From positions 1-44,288 of the forward strand of contig NZ_JAJAWG010000016.1 in the NCBI RefSeq assembly GCF_020531905.1: a stretch of 44,288 nt of DNA, written 5' to 3'. Positions 8,038-16,730 of this stretch are shown here, piece by piece. How positions within the stretch are numbered: the stretch's first letter is position 1; each line of letters starts with the position of its first letter. The translations under genes and the position numbers were made by a program. The notes under the pieces were generated by a model that ran no database searches, was not told the origin of the DNA, and saw only the letters and a list, made by a program, of their open reading frames with translations. Source of the stretch: Deefgea salmonis. GTDB lineage: Bacteria > Pseudomonadota > Gammaproteobacteria > Burkholderiales > Chitinibacteraceae.

Positions 8038-8463
8038 ATGAAACTCAAACTATGTTGTGCCTTGGTTTTGCTGTCGAGCACCGTGATTGCGGCCGATCCA
8101 CGGATGCCAGAACAGATGTTACGTGGCAAAAATTCGCAGTATCAAGATGGTTTTCGCGATGGTTTTCGTGAGGCCGTGCGGATGATGAATGGCGGCGGTC
8201 ATGGGAACAATGGCAATAAAAATCGTGAAATTCGCATTTCACGCGCAACGTATGGTGCATCGCGCGGCAGTTGTGATTTTACCCAGCGCTTGGCTCGCTC
8301 AGCCAATGGGCGCACGGCGTATGAATTTAAAGCCGGTAATCAGTGGTGTGGCGATCCGGCGGATGGTCGTAAAAAAACCGCGAAGATCGAATATTTTTGC
8401 CGTGGTGATTTGAAAAAAATCGAAGTCCGTGAAGGTCGTTCTGAAACCTTGCGCTGCCGATAA
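8038..8463 (+). CDS. Small secreted Cys-rich protein, possibly lectin-like
   Basis: It has 141 residues. A clear signal peptide (MKLKLCCALVLLSSTVIAAD) leads to a short charged region with a Gly/Asn-rich spacer (GGGHGNNGNKN). The C-terminal 75 residues hold four cysteines and the pattern ISRATYG...SCDF...WCGDP...AKIEYFC...LRC. This distantly recalls the SUEL/galactose-binding lectin pattern, but I cannot confirm that by eye. ATGs at 8035 and 8038 are both usable; AAGG (8027-8030) favours 8038 by spacing. It stands alone, with a terminator behind it. The secreted nature is well supported; the function is not. Confidence 0.7.
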   Translation: MKLKLCCALVLLSSTVIAADPRMPEQMLRGKNSQYQDGFRDGFREAVRMMNGGGHGNNGNKNREIRISRATYGASRGSCDFTQRLARSANGRTAYEFKAGNQWCGDPADGRKKTAKIEYFCRGDLKKIEVREGRSETLRCR

Positions 8464-8491
8464 TCTGCGCTCAATTGAGCGATGAATTAAA

Positions 8492-8517
8492 AAAGGCCAC
8501 GCTTGCGAGTGGCCTTT
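8492..8517. terminator. Bidirectional terminator between the secreted protein gene and valS
   Basis: AAAGGCCAC (8492-8500) pairs with GTGGCCTTT (8509-8517) over an eight-base loop, between convergent genes. A-rich and T-rich flanks are present on both sides. Confidence 0.78.
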
Positions 8518-8534
8518 GCTTTGCGATGGATGGT

Positions 8535-11354
8535 TTATTTCAATTTATCCACTTGCACATTTAAGCTGTGCAATTTGTCATGTAGCTCGATCACTTGCGC
8601 TTGGTCTTTGGCGACCAAATGCGCTGGCGCTTTCTCGGTGTAGCCGGGCTTTTCTAGCTTGGCGACGAGTTTTTCTAGCGCATCGCTGGTTTTGCCGATT
8701 TCTTTATTCAAGCGCGCAGTTTCGGCGGCTTTATCGATTTCGACTTTGAGCATCAAGCGCGTCGTCCCAGCAACGGCAACGGGTGCATCGCCTTCTGGTA
8801 ACTTCGCAACGATATTCACTTCCGACAATTTCACCAATGGCAGCAAATACTTGGCGTATTTTTGCAGCTCGGGTCCGCCTTCAACAAACATCGGTACTTT
8901 TAGCGCTGGGCTCAGGCCCATTTCGCCGCGCAAATTCCGTGCGGCAAAGGCAATCGCTTTGAGCTCGGTAATCGCTGCCACGGCTTCGGGTTTGATTTTG
9001 CTTGCATCTGCAATCGGCCACGCTGCCATCATCAATGACTCGGTGTCTTTCTTGCCCGCGAGTGGTGCGACGGTTTGCCAGATTTCTTCCGAAATAAACG
9101 GCATGATCGGGTGAATCAAGCGCAAGATGGTTTCGAGTACGCGAATCAAAGTACGGCGCGCCGCACGTTGTTGTGGCTCGGTACCGTGCTGAGTTTGCAC
9201 TTTCGCTAGCTCGATATACCAATCGCAGTATTCATTCCACGTGAATTCGTAGATCGCTTGCGCCGCCAAATCGAAACGGAAGGTATCGAGCGCGGTGGTC
9301 ATGGTTTGCTCGGTTTCTTGCAGACGAGAAATAATCCATTCATCGGCAAAGCTGTATTCAAGCTCTGCACCACCTTGACTGTTTTCAAGCCCTAACCCGC
9401 AATCTTTGTCGACGACATTCATCATCACAAAGCGCGTCGCGTTCCAGATTTTGTTGCAGAAATTGCGATAACCATCGCAACGCTTCTGGTCAAAATTAAT
9501 CGAGCGACCGAGTGACGCCAGTGACGCAAACGTAAAGCGCAGTGCATCCACACCATACGCTGGAATGCCTTCGGGGAATTCTTTGGCGGTTTTGGCGGCG
9601 ACTTTTGGCGCGTTCTCTGGGCGACGTAATCCGGTGGTGCGCTTTTCTAGCAAGGGCTCTAGCGCAATACCGTCGATTAAATCCACCGGATCGAGCACGT
9701 TGCCTTCGGATTTGGACATTTTCTGTCCTTCCGCATCGCGCACCAAACCGTGGATGTACACGTGTTTGAATGGGACTTTGCCAGTGAAATGCTTGGTCAT
9801 CATAATCATCCGGGCTACCCAGAAGAAAATAATGTCGTAGCCCGTCACCAGCACCGCAGAGGGTAAGAAGGCTTTCAAATCGGGTGTTTCCTCAGGCCAA
9901 CCGTGGCTAGAGAATGGCACCAGCGCCGAGCTAAACCAAGTATCCAAAACGTCGTTGTCGCGTGTAACTGATTTACCGCCCGCTTTGGCAACGGCTTCCG
10001 CTTCGGTACGTGCCACATACACTTGGCCGTCTTCGTCGTACCAAGCTGGGATTTGATGACCCCACCAGAGTTGGCGAGAAATACACCAATCTTGGATGTT
10101 GTTGAGCCATGAATTGTAGGTATTCACCCAGTCATTGGGCACGAACTGCACTTCGCCGCTGTGCACCGCTTCAAGCGCTTTTTCGGTAATGCTGGTGCCA
10201 TCAGCGGCAGGCTTGGTCATGGCCATAAACCACTGGTCGGTCAGCAATGGCTCGATCACCGTGCCTGTACGATCGCCACGCGGCACCATCAATTTGTGCG
10301 GTTTAGTGTCAAGCAACAGACCTTGCGCATCCAAATCAGCGAGCATCGCTTTACGCGCCTCAGCGGTCGTCATGCCGGCATATGCCGCTGGCAATTCAAG
10401 GCTACCGAGGCTGGCGCCTTCAAAGCTAAATACTTGCGCTTTGGCCAAAATCGTCGCTTGCAAGCTCATCACATTGATCAGCTGCGTGTTGTGACGTTTA
10501 CCCACTTGGTAGTCGTTAAAGTCATGCGCTGGGGTGATTTTGACAAAACCGGTACCGAAAGCTTTATCAACGTATTCGTCAGCAATCACGGGGATTTGGC
10601 GGCCAGTGAGCGGCAACTCAACCATTTTGCCAACCAGATGCAAGAAGCGCTCGTCGTCCGGCGCAATCGCCACAGCCACGTCACCCAAGAGTGTTTCCGG
10701 GCGAGTTGTTGCGACAGTGATGAATTCGTCTGAACCAACAACCGGATATTTGATATGCCACATATGGCCGTTTTCTTCTTCGGAAATCACTTCCAAATCA
10801 GAAACAGCAGTGCCGAGTTTAGCGTCCCAGTTTGATAGGCGTTTACCGCGGTAAATCAAGCCTTCTTCAAACAGGCGCACAAAGGCTTCGACGACGGCGG
10901 TCGACATTTTGTCGTCCATCGTAAAGTATTCGCGGCTCCAATCGACTGACGAGCCCATGCGGCGCATTTGGCTGGTGATGGTGTCGCCCGATTCTTTTTT
11001 CCATTCCCATACTTTCTCGAGGAAAGCCGGGCGGCCAAGTTCGTGGCGGCTAATGCCTTGGGCATCGAGCTGGCGTTCGACAACGATTTGCGTGGCGATA
11101 CCGGCATGGTCGGTACCGGGCAACCATAAAGTGTTGTCGCCGCGCATGCGGTGGTAACGCGTGAGGCCATCCATGATGGTCTGATTAAACGCGTGGCCCA
11201 TATGCAGCGTGCCAGTGACATTAGGCGGTGGCAATTGGATGCAAAATGCCTCGCGAGCAAGGTCCATGCTCGGTTGGAAGTAGCCTTGGCTTTCCCAAAA
11301 CGGGTACCAATGCGATTCAATATTCTGTGGCTCGAAGCTCTTGGCGAGTTCCAT
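8535..11354 (-). CDS. valS: Valyl-tRNA synthetase
   Basis: It has 939 residues, full length for bacterial ValS. This class I synthetase charges tRNA-Val. The HIGH-type motif is in [15 protein letters not shown] (HMGH at 51-54) and KMSKS occurs in [10 protein letters not shown] at about 545. The editing (CP1) domain lies between them ([14 protein letters not shown]). An anticodon-binding helical domain and a C-terminal coiled coil ([20 protein letters not shown]) follow. In many proteobacteria valS is next to holC and pepA; here about 5 kb of other genes separate it from DUF2486-holC-pepA. Confidence 0.98.
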   Translation of the reverse strand: MELAKSFEPQNIESHWYPFWESQGYFQPSMDLAREAFCIQLPPPNVTGTLHMGHAFNQTIMDGLTRYHRMRGDNTLWLPGTDHAGIATQIVVERQLDAQGISRHELGRPAFLEKVWEWKKESGDTITSQMRRMGSSVDWSREYFTMDDKMSTAVVEAFVRLFEEGLIYRGKRLSNWDAKLGTAVSDLEVISEEENGHMWHIKYPVVGSDEFITVATTRPETLLGDVAVAIAPDDERFLHLVGKMVELPLTGRQIPVIADEYVDKAFGTGFVKITPAHDFNDYQVGKRHNTQLINVMSLQATILAKAQVFSFEGASLGSLELPAAYAGMTTAEARKAMLADLDAQGLLLDTKPHKLMVPRGDRTGTVIEPLLTDQWFMAMTKPAADGTSITEKALEAVHSGEVQFVPNDWVNTYNSWLNNIQDWCISRQLWWGHQIPAWYDEDGQVYVARTEAEAVAKAGGKSVTRDNDVLDTWFSSALVPFSSHGWPEETPDLKAFLPSAVLVTGYDIIFFWVARMIMMTKHFTGKVPFKHVYIHGLVRDAEGQKMSKSEGNVLDPVDLIDGIALEPLLEKRTTGLRRPENAPKVAAKTAKEFPEGIPAYGVDALRFTFASLASLGRSINFDQKRCDGYRNFCNKIWNATRFVMMNVVDKDCGLGLENSQGGAELEYSFADEWIISRLQETEQTMTTALDTFRFDLAAQAIYEFTWNEYCDWYIELAKVQTQHGTEPQQRAARRTLIRVLETILRLIHPIMPFISEEIWQTVAPLAGKKDTESLMMAAWPIADASKIKPEAVAAITELKAIAFAARNLRGEMGLSPALKVPMFVEGGPELQKYAKYLLPLVKLSEVNIVAKLPEGDAPVAVAGTTRLMLKVEIDKAAETARLNKEIGKTSDALEKLVAKLEKPGYTEKAPAHLVAKDQAQVIELHDKLHSLNVQVDKLK

Positions 11355-11552
11355 GGTGCGTGCTCAGTTAAAGCGAAACCGTAGATTATAAAGCTTGCTT
11401 GGCGCGAATGGGGAATGCCGCAAAAAAAACGCAGCGGCAATATTTTTTTTACCACTGCAAATCTTCGCGCTAATGACCAGCCAACATCCACAGCTCCGAC
11501 AAAGTTGTATTGACTTGCTTGTTGTATCAATACCAATTTGTGCTTGCCGGTT

Positions 11553-11581
11553 TTGTCGTCAGTGATGAAGCGGACTATTCT
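11553..11581 (+). promoter_or_regulatory. Predicted sigma-70 promoter of the chitinase gene
   Basis: TTGTCG (11553-11558) and TATTCT (11576-11581) are separated by 17 bases. The expected transcription start (about 11588) falls in the left arm of the stem-loop at 11585-11610. A TTGACT at 11510 lacks a good -10 partner. Confidence 0.5.
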
Positions 11582-11584
11582 CGG

Positions 11585-11610
11585 TGACACTAGGGATTAC
11601 CCTAGTGTCA
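11585..11610 (+). promoter_or_regulatory. Perfect 11-bp inverted repeat at the chitinase transcript start
   Basis: TGACACTAGGG, a loop of ATTA, then CCCTAGTGTCA. It lies 25 bases before the chosen ATG of the chitinase gene and covers the predicted transcription start. It could be an operator for a repressor of chitinase expression or a 5' stem that protects the mRNA. There is no T run, so a terminator is unlikely. Confidence 0.6.
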
Positions 11611-11635
11611 AAATATAAAAACGAGGATGAGAGAG

Positions 11636-14482
11636 ATGATGAATCAACATCAAGGCTGGCGTTTACGCCTGTCGGTGGTTGCGCTGGGTTTGCTGCTCAG
11701 TAGTGGGGTTTTTGCTGCTGAATGGGCAGAAGGAACGACGTATACCGCTGGAACGCAGGTAAATTATGCCGGTAAGACCTATACCGCCCGCTCAACGCAT
11801 ACTGCGTATGTCGGCGCAGGCTGGAACCCGGCAGCAACGCCAACCCTATGGGAGGCCGTGAGCGCGAGCAGTACTGCCGCCCCAACGAGCACACCAACGC
11901 CAGTGGCTATCGCCACGCCAAAACCGGTCTCTAGCGCGACGCCAACGACTTCACCCATCACGACACCGACGCCCACCAGCGCGGCACCAGTGGGGAATTG
12001 TTTGGCGGTCTGGAATAGCGCCAGTACCTATAACGGCGGTCAGCGAGTGAGTTATAACGGTCGAAATTTTGAGGCCAAATGGTGGACACAAGGCAATACC
12101 CCATCGGCCAGCGATCAATGGGGCCCGTGGAAAGATTTAGGCGCTTGTGGGGTAACACCAACATCGTCACCCACAGCCACACCGACGATTACGCCGACAG
12201 TGACGCCAAGCGCCACACCGACGACCAGCCCAACAGCCACCCCAAGCGCGACGCCAACGACCACGCCGACAGCCACCCCAAGCGCGACGCCAACGACCAC
12301 GCCGACAGCCACCCCAAGCGCGACGCCAACGACCACGCCGACAGCCACCCCAAGCGCGACGCCAACGACCACGCCGACAGCCACCCCAAGTACAACGCCA
12401 ACGACCACGCCAACCGCCACACCAAGCAGCACACCAACGCCGCCGGTTGGGAATAACGACGCTTGCCGCCCTGAAGGCATGGCGGTGTCTGCGGTGGCCA
12501 ATGTGCCGTATTGCTTGGTGTACGACACGGCTGGCCGTGAGCAACTTGCCAATGGTCTGCAACGCCGCAATATCGGCTACTTCACCAATTGGCGCACCGG
12601 CAAAGACGGCAAGCAACGCTATTTGGCCAGTGATATTCCGTGGAAAAATCTAACGCATATTAACTACGCCTTCGCGCACATCGATAGCAGTAATAAAATT
12701 TCGGTGAATGCCGAAGTGGCAGGCAATGAATCCACCGATATGACATGGCCGGGGGTTGTAGGCGCAGAGATGGATCCAAGCTTGGTGTTTAAAGGGCATT
12801 TCAATTTGCTCGCCAAATACAAAAAACAATATCCAAATATGCGCGTGCTGGTGTCGATTGGCGGTTGGGCAGAAACTGGCGGCTACTTTGGCGCAGATGG
12901 CAAACGTGTGTCGTCTGGTGGTTTTTATTCGATGACGACCAACGCCGATGGCTCAATCAATACTGCAGGGATTAATACCTTTGCCGATTCAGTGGTGGCG
13001 TTCCTGCGTCAATACCAATTTGACGGCGCCGATCTTGATTATGAATATCCAACCTCACTCAAAGACGCGGGCAATCCACTCGATTGGACGGCTTCTACGC
13101 CACGCCTAAAAGGCTTGCAAGCGAGCTACCGCGAATTGATGCGTGTATTGCGTGAAAAACTCAATGCTGCGTCTGTTGCAGATAATAAATACTATCAACT
13201 CAGCGCCGCCGTACCGGCTTCGGGTTATTTACTGCGCGGCATGGAAACCTTCCAAGCGGCCAAATACCTCGATTTCTTAAACGTGATGAGTTACGACTTA
13301 CACGGCACTTGGAGCCCCTACGTTGGCCCGAATGCCGCCTTGTATGACGATGGTAAAGACGGCGAATTGGTGTTCTACAACATCTACAACGACCCGCAAT
13401 ACAAAGGCGTTGGTTATCTGAATACCGATTGGGCCTACCATTTTTATCGCGGCATGATGCCCGCAGGCCGTATCAATATGGGCGTGCCGTATTACACCCG
13501 TGGCTGGCGTGATGTGAAGGGCGGCGGTGCTGGCGGTTTGTGGGGCGATGCCACCACGCAAACTTGCCCACCGGGCTTGGTTGCACCGTGCGGCATTGGC
13601 GCGTATGGCATCGACAATATCTGGTTTGACGTCGATGCCAACGGTAAAGAACAAGCCGACGGTTCGAATCCAATGTGGCATGCCAAAAATCTAGAAAAAG
13701 GCATTGCCGGTGATTACCTCGCCCAGTTCAATATGTCTGCTGCCAATATCGTCGGTAAATACACAAGGTATTACGATCCAACGCTCGTGGCATCTTGGCT
13801 GTGGAACGATACCACCAAGGTATTTATCTCGACTGAAGATGAAGCAGCAATGCAAACCAAGGCCGACTGGATTATCAAAAACGGCATTGGCGGCGCGATG
13901 AACTGGGAATTGGCCGGCGATTATGATTGGGATGCCAATCAAGCCAATTTGAACGGCGGCAAAGGGCAGTACGTACCGGGTTCAAGCCTAACGCGTCTGT
14001 TGGCGGATAAATTCCGTAGCGCAGCGCCTTATGGCAATACCGTCGCGAGTAGCACCAATCCGGTGAGCGCCATTACGCCGACCGAAGTGATTGACGTGAG
14101 TGTGGAATTGAATAAATTCCCCATGGGCGACGATAATTTCCCGATCACGCCAACGCTGCATATCGTCAACAACACCGGTGTAGCGATTCCATCGGGTGGC
14201 AAAATCCGCTTCCAATATCCAGTTTCTGCACCGGATAATTTAAGCGGCGGCGCAATCACCGCAGTGGCATCGGGCCATACCGGCAATAATATCGGCGGCT
14301 TAAAAGGCGATTTTCACACCGTGGAAATGGCCTTGCCAGCTTTAGCCATTGGCGCAGCGAAAGATGTGAAAGTGACGTATGTCTTGCCCATTTCGGGCCC
14401 AAGCAATATCCAAATCACGCTCAAAGGCAAAACATTCGCCATCAAGCAAGAACAACCCAATAAACCAATTGGGAAGTTTTGA
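11636..14482 (+). CDS. Secreted multidomain GH18 chitinase with two CBM5/12 modules
   Basis: It has 948 residues from the ATG at 11636. A signal peptide (ending GVFAAEW) is followed by a CBM5/12 chitin-binding module (about 29-75, WAEGTTYTAGTQVNYAGKTY), a Thr/Pro linker, a second CBM5/12 (about 121-170, VWNSASTYNGGQRVSYNGR), and a longer Thr/Pro linker of 12-residue repeats. The GH18 catalytic domain (about 310-790) has DGADLDYE with Asp463 and the acid Glu470, and FTNWR and VSIGGWAE strands. A C-terminal Ig-like domain of about 130 residues recalls chitinase C-terminal domains. It should hydrolyse beta-1,4 GlcNAc links outside the cell. GAGG touches the ATG at 11627, so starts at 11636 or 11639 fit spacing better. 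Confidence 0.95.
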   Translation: MMNQHQGWRLRLSVVALGLLLSSGVFAAEWAEGTTYTAGTQVNYAGKTYTARSTHTAYVGAGWNPAATPTLWEAVSASSTAAPTSTPTPVAIATPKPVSSATPTTSPITTPTPTSAAPVGNCLAVWNSASTYNGGQRVSYNGRNFEAKWWTQGNTPSASDQWGPWKDLGACGVTPTSSPTATPTITPTVTPSATPTTSPTATPSATPTTTPTATPSATPTTTPTATPSATPTTTPTATPSATPTTTPTATPSTTPTTTPTATPSSTPTPPVGNNDACRPEGMAVSAVANVPYCLVYDTAGREQLANGLQRRNIGYFTNWRTGKDGKQRYLASDIPWKNLTHINYAFAHIDSSNKISVNAEVAGNESTDMTWPGVVGAEMDPSLVFKGHFNLLAKYKKQYPNMRVLVSIGGWAETGGYFGADGKRVSSGGFYSMTTNADGSINTAGINTFADSVVAFLRQYQFDGADLDYEYPTSLKDAGNPLDWTASTPRLKGLQASYRELMRVLREKLNAASVADNKYYQLSAAVPASGYLLRGMETFQAAKYLDFLNVMSYDLHGTWSPYVGPNAALYDDGKDGELVFYNIYNDPQYKGVGYLNTDWAYHFYRGMMPAGRINMGVPYYTRGWRDVKGGGAGGLWGDATTQTCPPGLVAPCGIGAYGIDNIWFDVDANGKEQADGSNPMWHAKNLEKGIAGDYLAQFNMSAANIVGKYTRYYDPTLVASWLWNDTTKVFISTEDEAAMQTKADWIIKNGIGGAMNWELAGDYDWDANQANLNGGKGQYVPGSSLTRLLADKFRSAAPYGNTVASSTNPVSAITPTEVIDVSVELNKFPMGDDNFPITPTLHIVNNTGVAIPSGGKIRFQYPVSAPDNLSGGAITAVASGHTGNNIGGLKGDFHTVEMALPALAIGAAKDVKVTYVLPISGPSNIQITLKGKTFAIKQEQPNKPIGKF
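12206..12436 (+). repeat. 36-bp tandem repeats encoding the Thr/Pro linker
   Basis: The unit encodes PSATPTTTPTAT, and about six units run in tandem; the central ones are identical at DNA level. It forms the flexible linker between the second chitin-binding module and the catalytic domain. Linker length may vary between strains by slippage or recombination. Confidence 0.9.
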
Positions 14483-14506
14483 TTCTGGTTTTTAGTTGTT
14501 AAGGTA

Positions 14507-14555
14507 GGGTATCTTGATCTGAGCTTTTATATTAAAGGCTTGGGGTAAGATACCC
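14507..14555. repeat. Intergenic inverted repeat, copy 1
   Basis: GGGTATCTT (14507-14515) and AAGATACCC (14547-14555) are separated by 31 bases, with an AT-rich inner segment that can pair again (CTTT...AAAG). It sits between the convergent chitinase and HPP genes. A second copy with the same arm and loop length is at 15860-15914. It may act as a terminator for both genes. Confidence 0.8.
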
Positions 14556-14624
14556 TTTAAATTGTGCGGCTTGTGTCTGGTTTTGATTTTGCTTCGCTCT
14601 GCTAGCACTACGGCATTTAGAAAA

Positions 14625-15125
14625 TTAAAACCAATATCGCGGGTAACTACCGCGTTGCCTTAGGTTGTTCATTAAATATCCAACCCCGACAATGCTCAAC
14701 GCACCAAGCAATACCGGCGTAATTAGAAAACCAAATCCCGGATGAGTTGCCATCACCAATAATGGATTTGCTCCTGCTGGGGCATGCACTGTTCGGGTGA
14801 TTTGCATGAGGGCTAAAGCCAAACCAACGGCCAGCGCTTCTGACCACCAAAAATCGCCTACTGCATACAGCATGGTTAAGCCGACAAGAGTGGTTATCAA
14901 ATGGCCGCCGATCACGCTGCGTGGCTGAGCTAACGGCGAATCAGGTAATCCAAAAACTAAAACACAGCTCGCACCAAATGGCGCCATCAGCCAAGAAAAT
15001 CCAGAAATTTTTGATAACCACGCGGTGATGCCAATGGCTAAAACAGCCCCTAGCAGGGAAATCAATACAAATTGAATAGATGGCACTGGCGGTGCATTTG
15101 ATTTCAGGCAAAATTTAAAAGCCAT
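14625..15125 (-). CDS. HPP family membrane protein
   Basis: It has 166 residues and four predicted TM helices, the size of the HPP domain. Conserved HPP-family segments are visible: LMAPFGASCVLVFGLPDSPLAQPRS, GGHL, and TRTVHAPAGANPLL. Related HPP proteins in chloroplasts and cyanobacteria are reported as nitrite transporters, but the substrate here is unknown. It diverges from a TetR gene across 99 bases that hold two direct repeats, so TetR control is plausible. Confidence 0.88.
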   Translation of the reverse strand: MAFKFCLKSNAPPVPSIQFVLISLLGAVLAIGITAWLSKISGFSWLMAPFGASCVLVFGLPDSPLAQPRSVIGGHLITTLVGLTMLYAVGDFWWSEALAVGLALALMQITRTVHAPAGANPLLVMATHPGFGFLITPVLLGALSIVGVGYLMNNLRQRGSYPRYWF

Positions 15126-15166
15126 GATCGAATTCCAATTTGAGGTAGATGATTAGCTAGGATACT

Positions 15167-15201
15167 GATCGGTGTACAATCAAGTCAACAGATCGGTGTA
15201 C
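15167..15201. promoter_or_regulatory. Two direct repeats between HPP and TetR genes
   Basis: GATCGGTGTAC occurs at 15167-15177 and again at 15191-15201, starts 24 bases apart. They are in the divergent promoter space and are candidate sites for the adjacent TetR protein. Confidence 0.5.
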
Positions 15202-15224
15202 TTGTTGTTAATCTTCATATTAAA

Positions 15225-15782
15225 ATGACCGCTATGAATACATCTGACCAAATTGTTAACGCAGCACTGAACGAGTTCTACCAGCATGGTTTTCACGCAA
15301 CGGGGGTTGATCAGCTCAGCCGTGTTGCTGGTGTAACCAAGCGGACCTTGTATCGTTATTTTCCGAGCAAAGACCACTTAATTGAGGCGGCATTAAACTT
15401 GCGCGATACGCAGTTTTTTGAACGCATGCAGGCTTTTGTTGAGACCGCAGAGGCTGTTGATCGACCACAAGCATATGTGGCTTTTTTGGCGAATTGGGGC
15501 AATGAAGACAATTTTTGTGGGTGCGCATTTATTAATGCGGCCGCTGAATTTGCTGAACATAGCGCTAGCCCGCATGTTTTGTCCAAAGCGCATAAATTGC
15601 GCGTCTTGAATTACCTTGAAGTGATTTGTGCTCAAGCTGGCGCAATGGATCCAGCAACAATGGCAATGCAATTGTTTTTAATTGGTGAGGGATTGATTGT
15701 TGCAATGCAGACCATGGGGGCTTCTGCACCATTGGCTGAGGCTGCATTAAAATCAGTCGCGCAAATATTCAGGGTATCGTAA
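15225..15782 (+). CDS. TetR family transcriptional regulator
   Basis: It has 185 residues. The N-terminal HTH is typical (IVNAALNEFYQHGFHATGVD, VAGVTKRTLYRYFPSKDHLI, about 8-55). The C-terminal ligand domain holds NWGNEDNFCGCAFINAAAEF, a pattern common in AcrR/TetR regulators of small membrane proteins. ATGs at 15225 and 15234 are possible and neither has a good ribosome site. It is divergent from the HPP gene and probably represses it and itself. Confidence 0.9.
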   Translation: MTAMNTSDQIVNAALNEFYQHGFHATGVDQLSRVAGVTKRTLYRYFPSKDHLIEAALNLRDTQFFERMQAFVETAEAVDRPQAYVAFLANWGNEDNFCGCAFINAAAEFAEHSASPHVLSKAHKLRVLNYLEVICAQAGAMDPATMAMQLFLIGEGLIVAMQTMGASAPLAEAALKSVAQIFRVS

Positions 15783-15859
15783 TACCGAATTTGATTGCGC
15801 AAAGTGAAGTTGCTGGTAGTTAGGCTGGCTATTTTAATGATTGGTTTGAAGTTGCTCTT

Positions 15860-15914
15860 AAAGGGTATCTTGTTCGAGGCTTTTTAATTAAAGGCTTAGC
15901 GTAAGATACCCTTT
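15860..15914. repeat. Intergenic inverted repeat, copy 2
   Basis: AAAGGGTATCTT (15860-15871) and AAGATACCCTTT (15903-15914) are separated by 31 bases; the loop is clearly related to copy 1 (14507-14555), sharing the segments TTAAAGGCTT and GAG. It again lies between convergent genes (TetR and LysE). Confidence 0.82.
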
Positions 15915-15942
15915 ATATTTAGTGGCGCAAAGCTGTTGAATT

Positions 15943-16575
15943 TCAATGTCTTGATTCATAAGCCATTCTAAAAGCCAATCCGGCCAAAACAGTACCCATT
16001 ATCCAGCGCTGCACGACGATCCACAGCGGGCGTCCGGATAGGAAGCTCGCGAGAGTACCGGCCATCATGGCGATCAGTGCATTGACAATGAGGCTGACCG
16101 AAATTTGAATACTGCCAAGCATCAAGGACTGAATGAGAACACTACCATGCTCTGGCGAAATAAATTGTGGGAGCAAGGATAGATACATGATGGCTATTTT
16201 GGGATTGGCGATGTTGGTGATAAAGCCCATAACAAAAAGTTTTTTCGGTGTATCCACGGGGAGTTCGCGTACAGAAAAAGCAGAACGGCCACCCGGTTTG
16301 ATCGCTTGCCAAGCAAGATAGAGTAGGTATAAAGCCCCGCCGAATCGAAGAACGTCGTATGCATAGGGCACTGCAAAGACAAGTGCAGTAATGCCGAATG
16401 CAGCGCAGAGCATATAGAAGACAAAGCCTAAAGCAATACCACCTAAAGATATGAATCCTGCGCGCCGACCTTGGCAAATAGAGCGAGATATCAGATAGAT
16501 CATGTTTGGCCCTGGGGTTAAAACCATGCCCAATGCAAGAAGACCGAACATTAATAAATTTGAGACGTCTGGCAT
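15943..16575 (-). CDS. LysE/RhtB family amino-acid exporter
   Basis: It has 210 residues with five to six TM helices. The family signature appears early (GMVLTPGPNMIYLISRSI) and again in GFITNIANPKIAIMYLSLLPQFI. Members export amino acids such as threonine, homoserine or lysine; the substrate is not readable from sequence. It stands alone between the TetR gene (convergent) and the DUF2486-like gene. Confidence 0.92.
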   Translation of the reverse strand: MPDVSNLLMFGLLALGMVLTPGPNMIYLISRSICQGRRAGFISLGGIALGFVFYMLCAAFGITALVFAVPYAYDVLRFGGALYLLYLAWQAIKPGGRSAFSVRELPVDTPKKLFVMGFITNIANPKIAIMYLSLLPQFISPEHGSVLIQSLMLGSIQISVSLIVNALIAMMAGTLASFLSGRPLWIVVQRWIMGTVLAGLAFRMAYESRH

Positions 16576-16730
16576 CGCTTATCCCTTGTTAATCAATAAT
16601 GCTTAAGCGAACAGGTATGGATCCTATGCGATCTGATTCACTTAGAAAAGTCCACGGTGAATGCGAGTTGTATTGCATTAAATTCATGCACAATCACTCA
16701 AATTAATCGACTGATTGTACTTGGCCAGAC

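Noticed and set aside
10161-10733. 190-codon open frame opposite valS
   Set aside because: Antisense shadow of a full-length housekeeping gene; no recognisable domain.
12079-12456. Plus-strand frame with HTDDYADSDAK-type repeats inside the chitinase gene
   Set aside because: Frame shadow of the linker repeats.
12115-12616. Long open frames antisense to the chitinase linker (Gly/Val or Arg/Trp repeats)
   Set aside because: Mirror of the 36-bp tandem repeats; low-complexity, no ribosome site, opposite to a well-supported gene.
15225-15240. A clear ribosome site for the TetR gene
   Set aside because: Neither ATG has one within the usual distance; I left the start as uncertain rather than force a choice.
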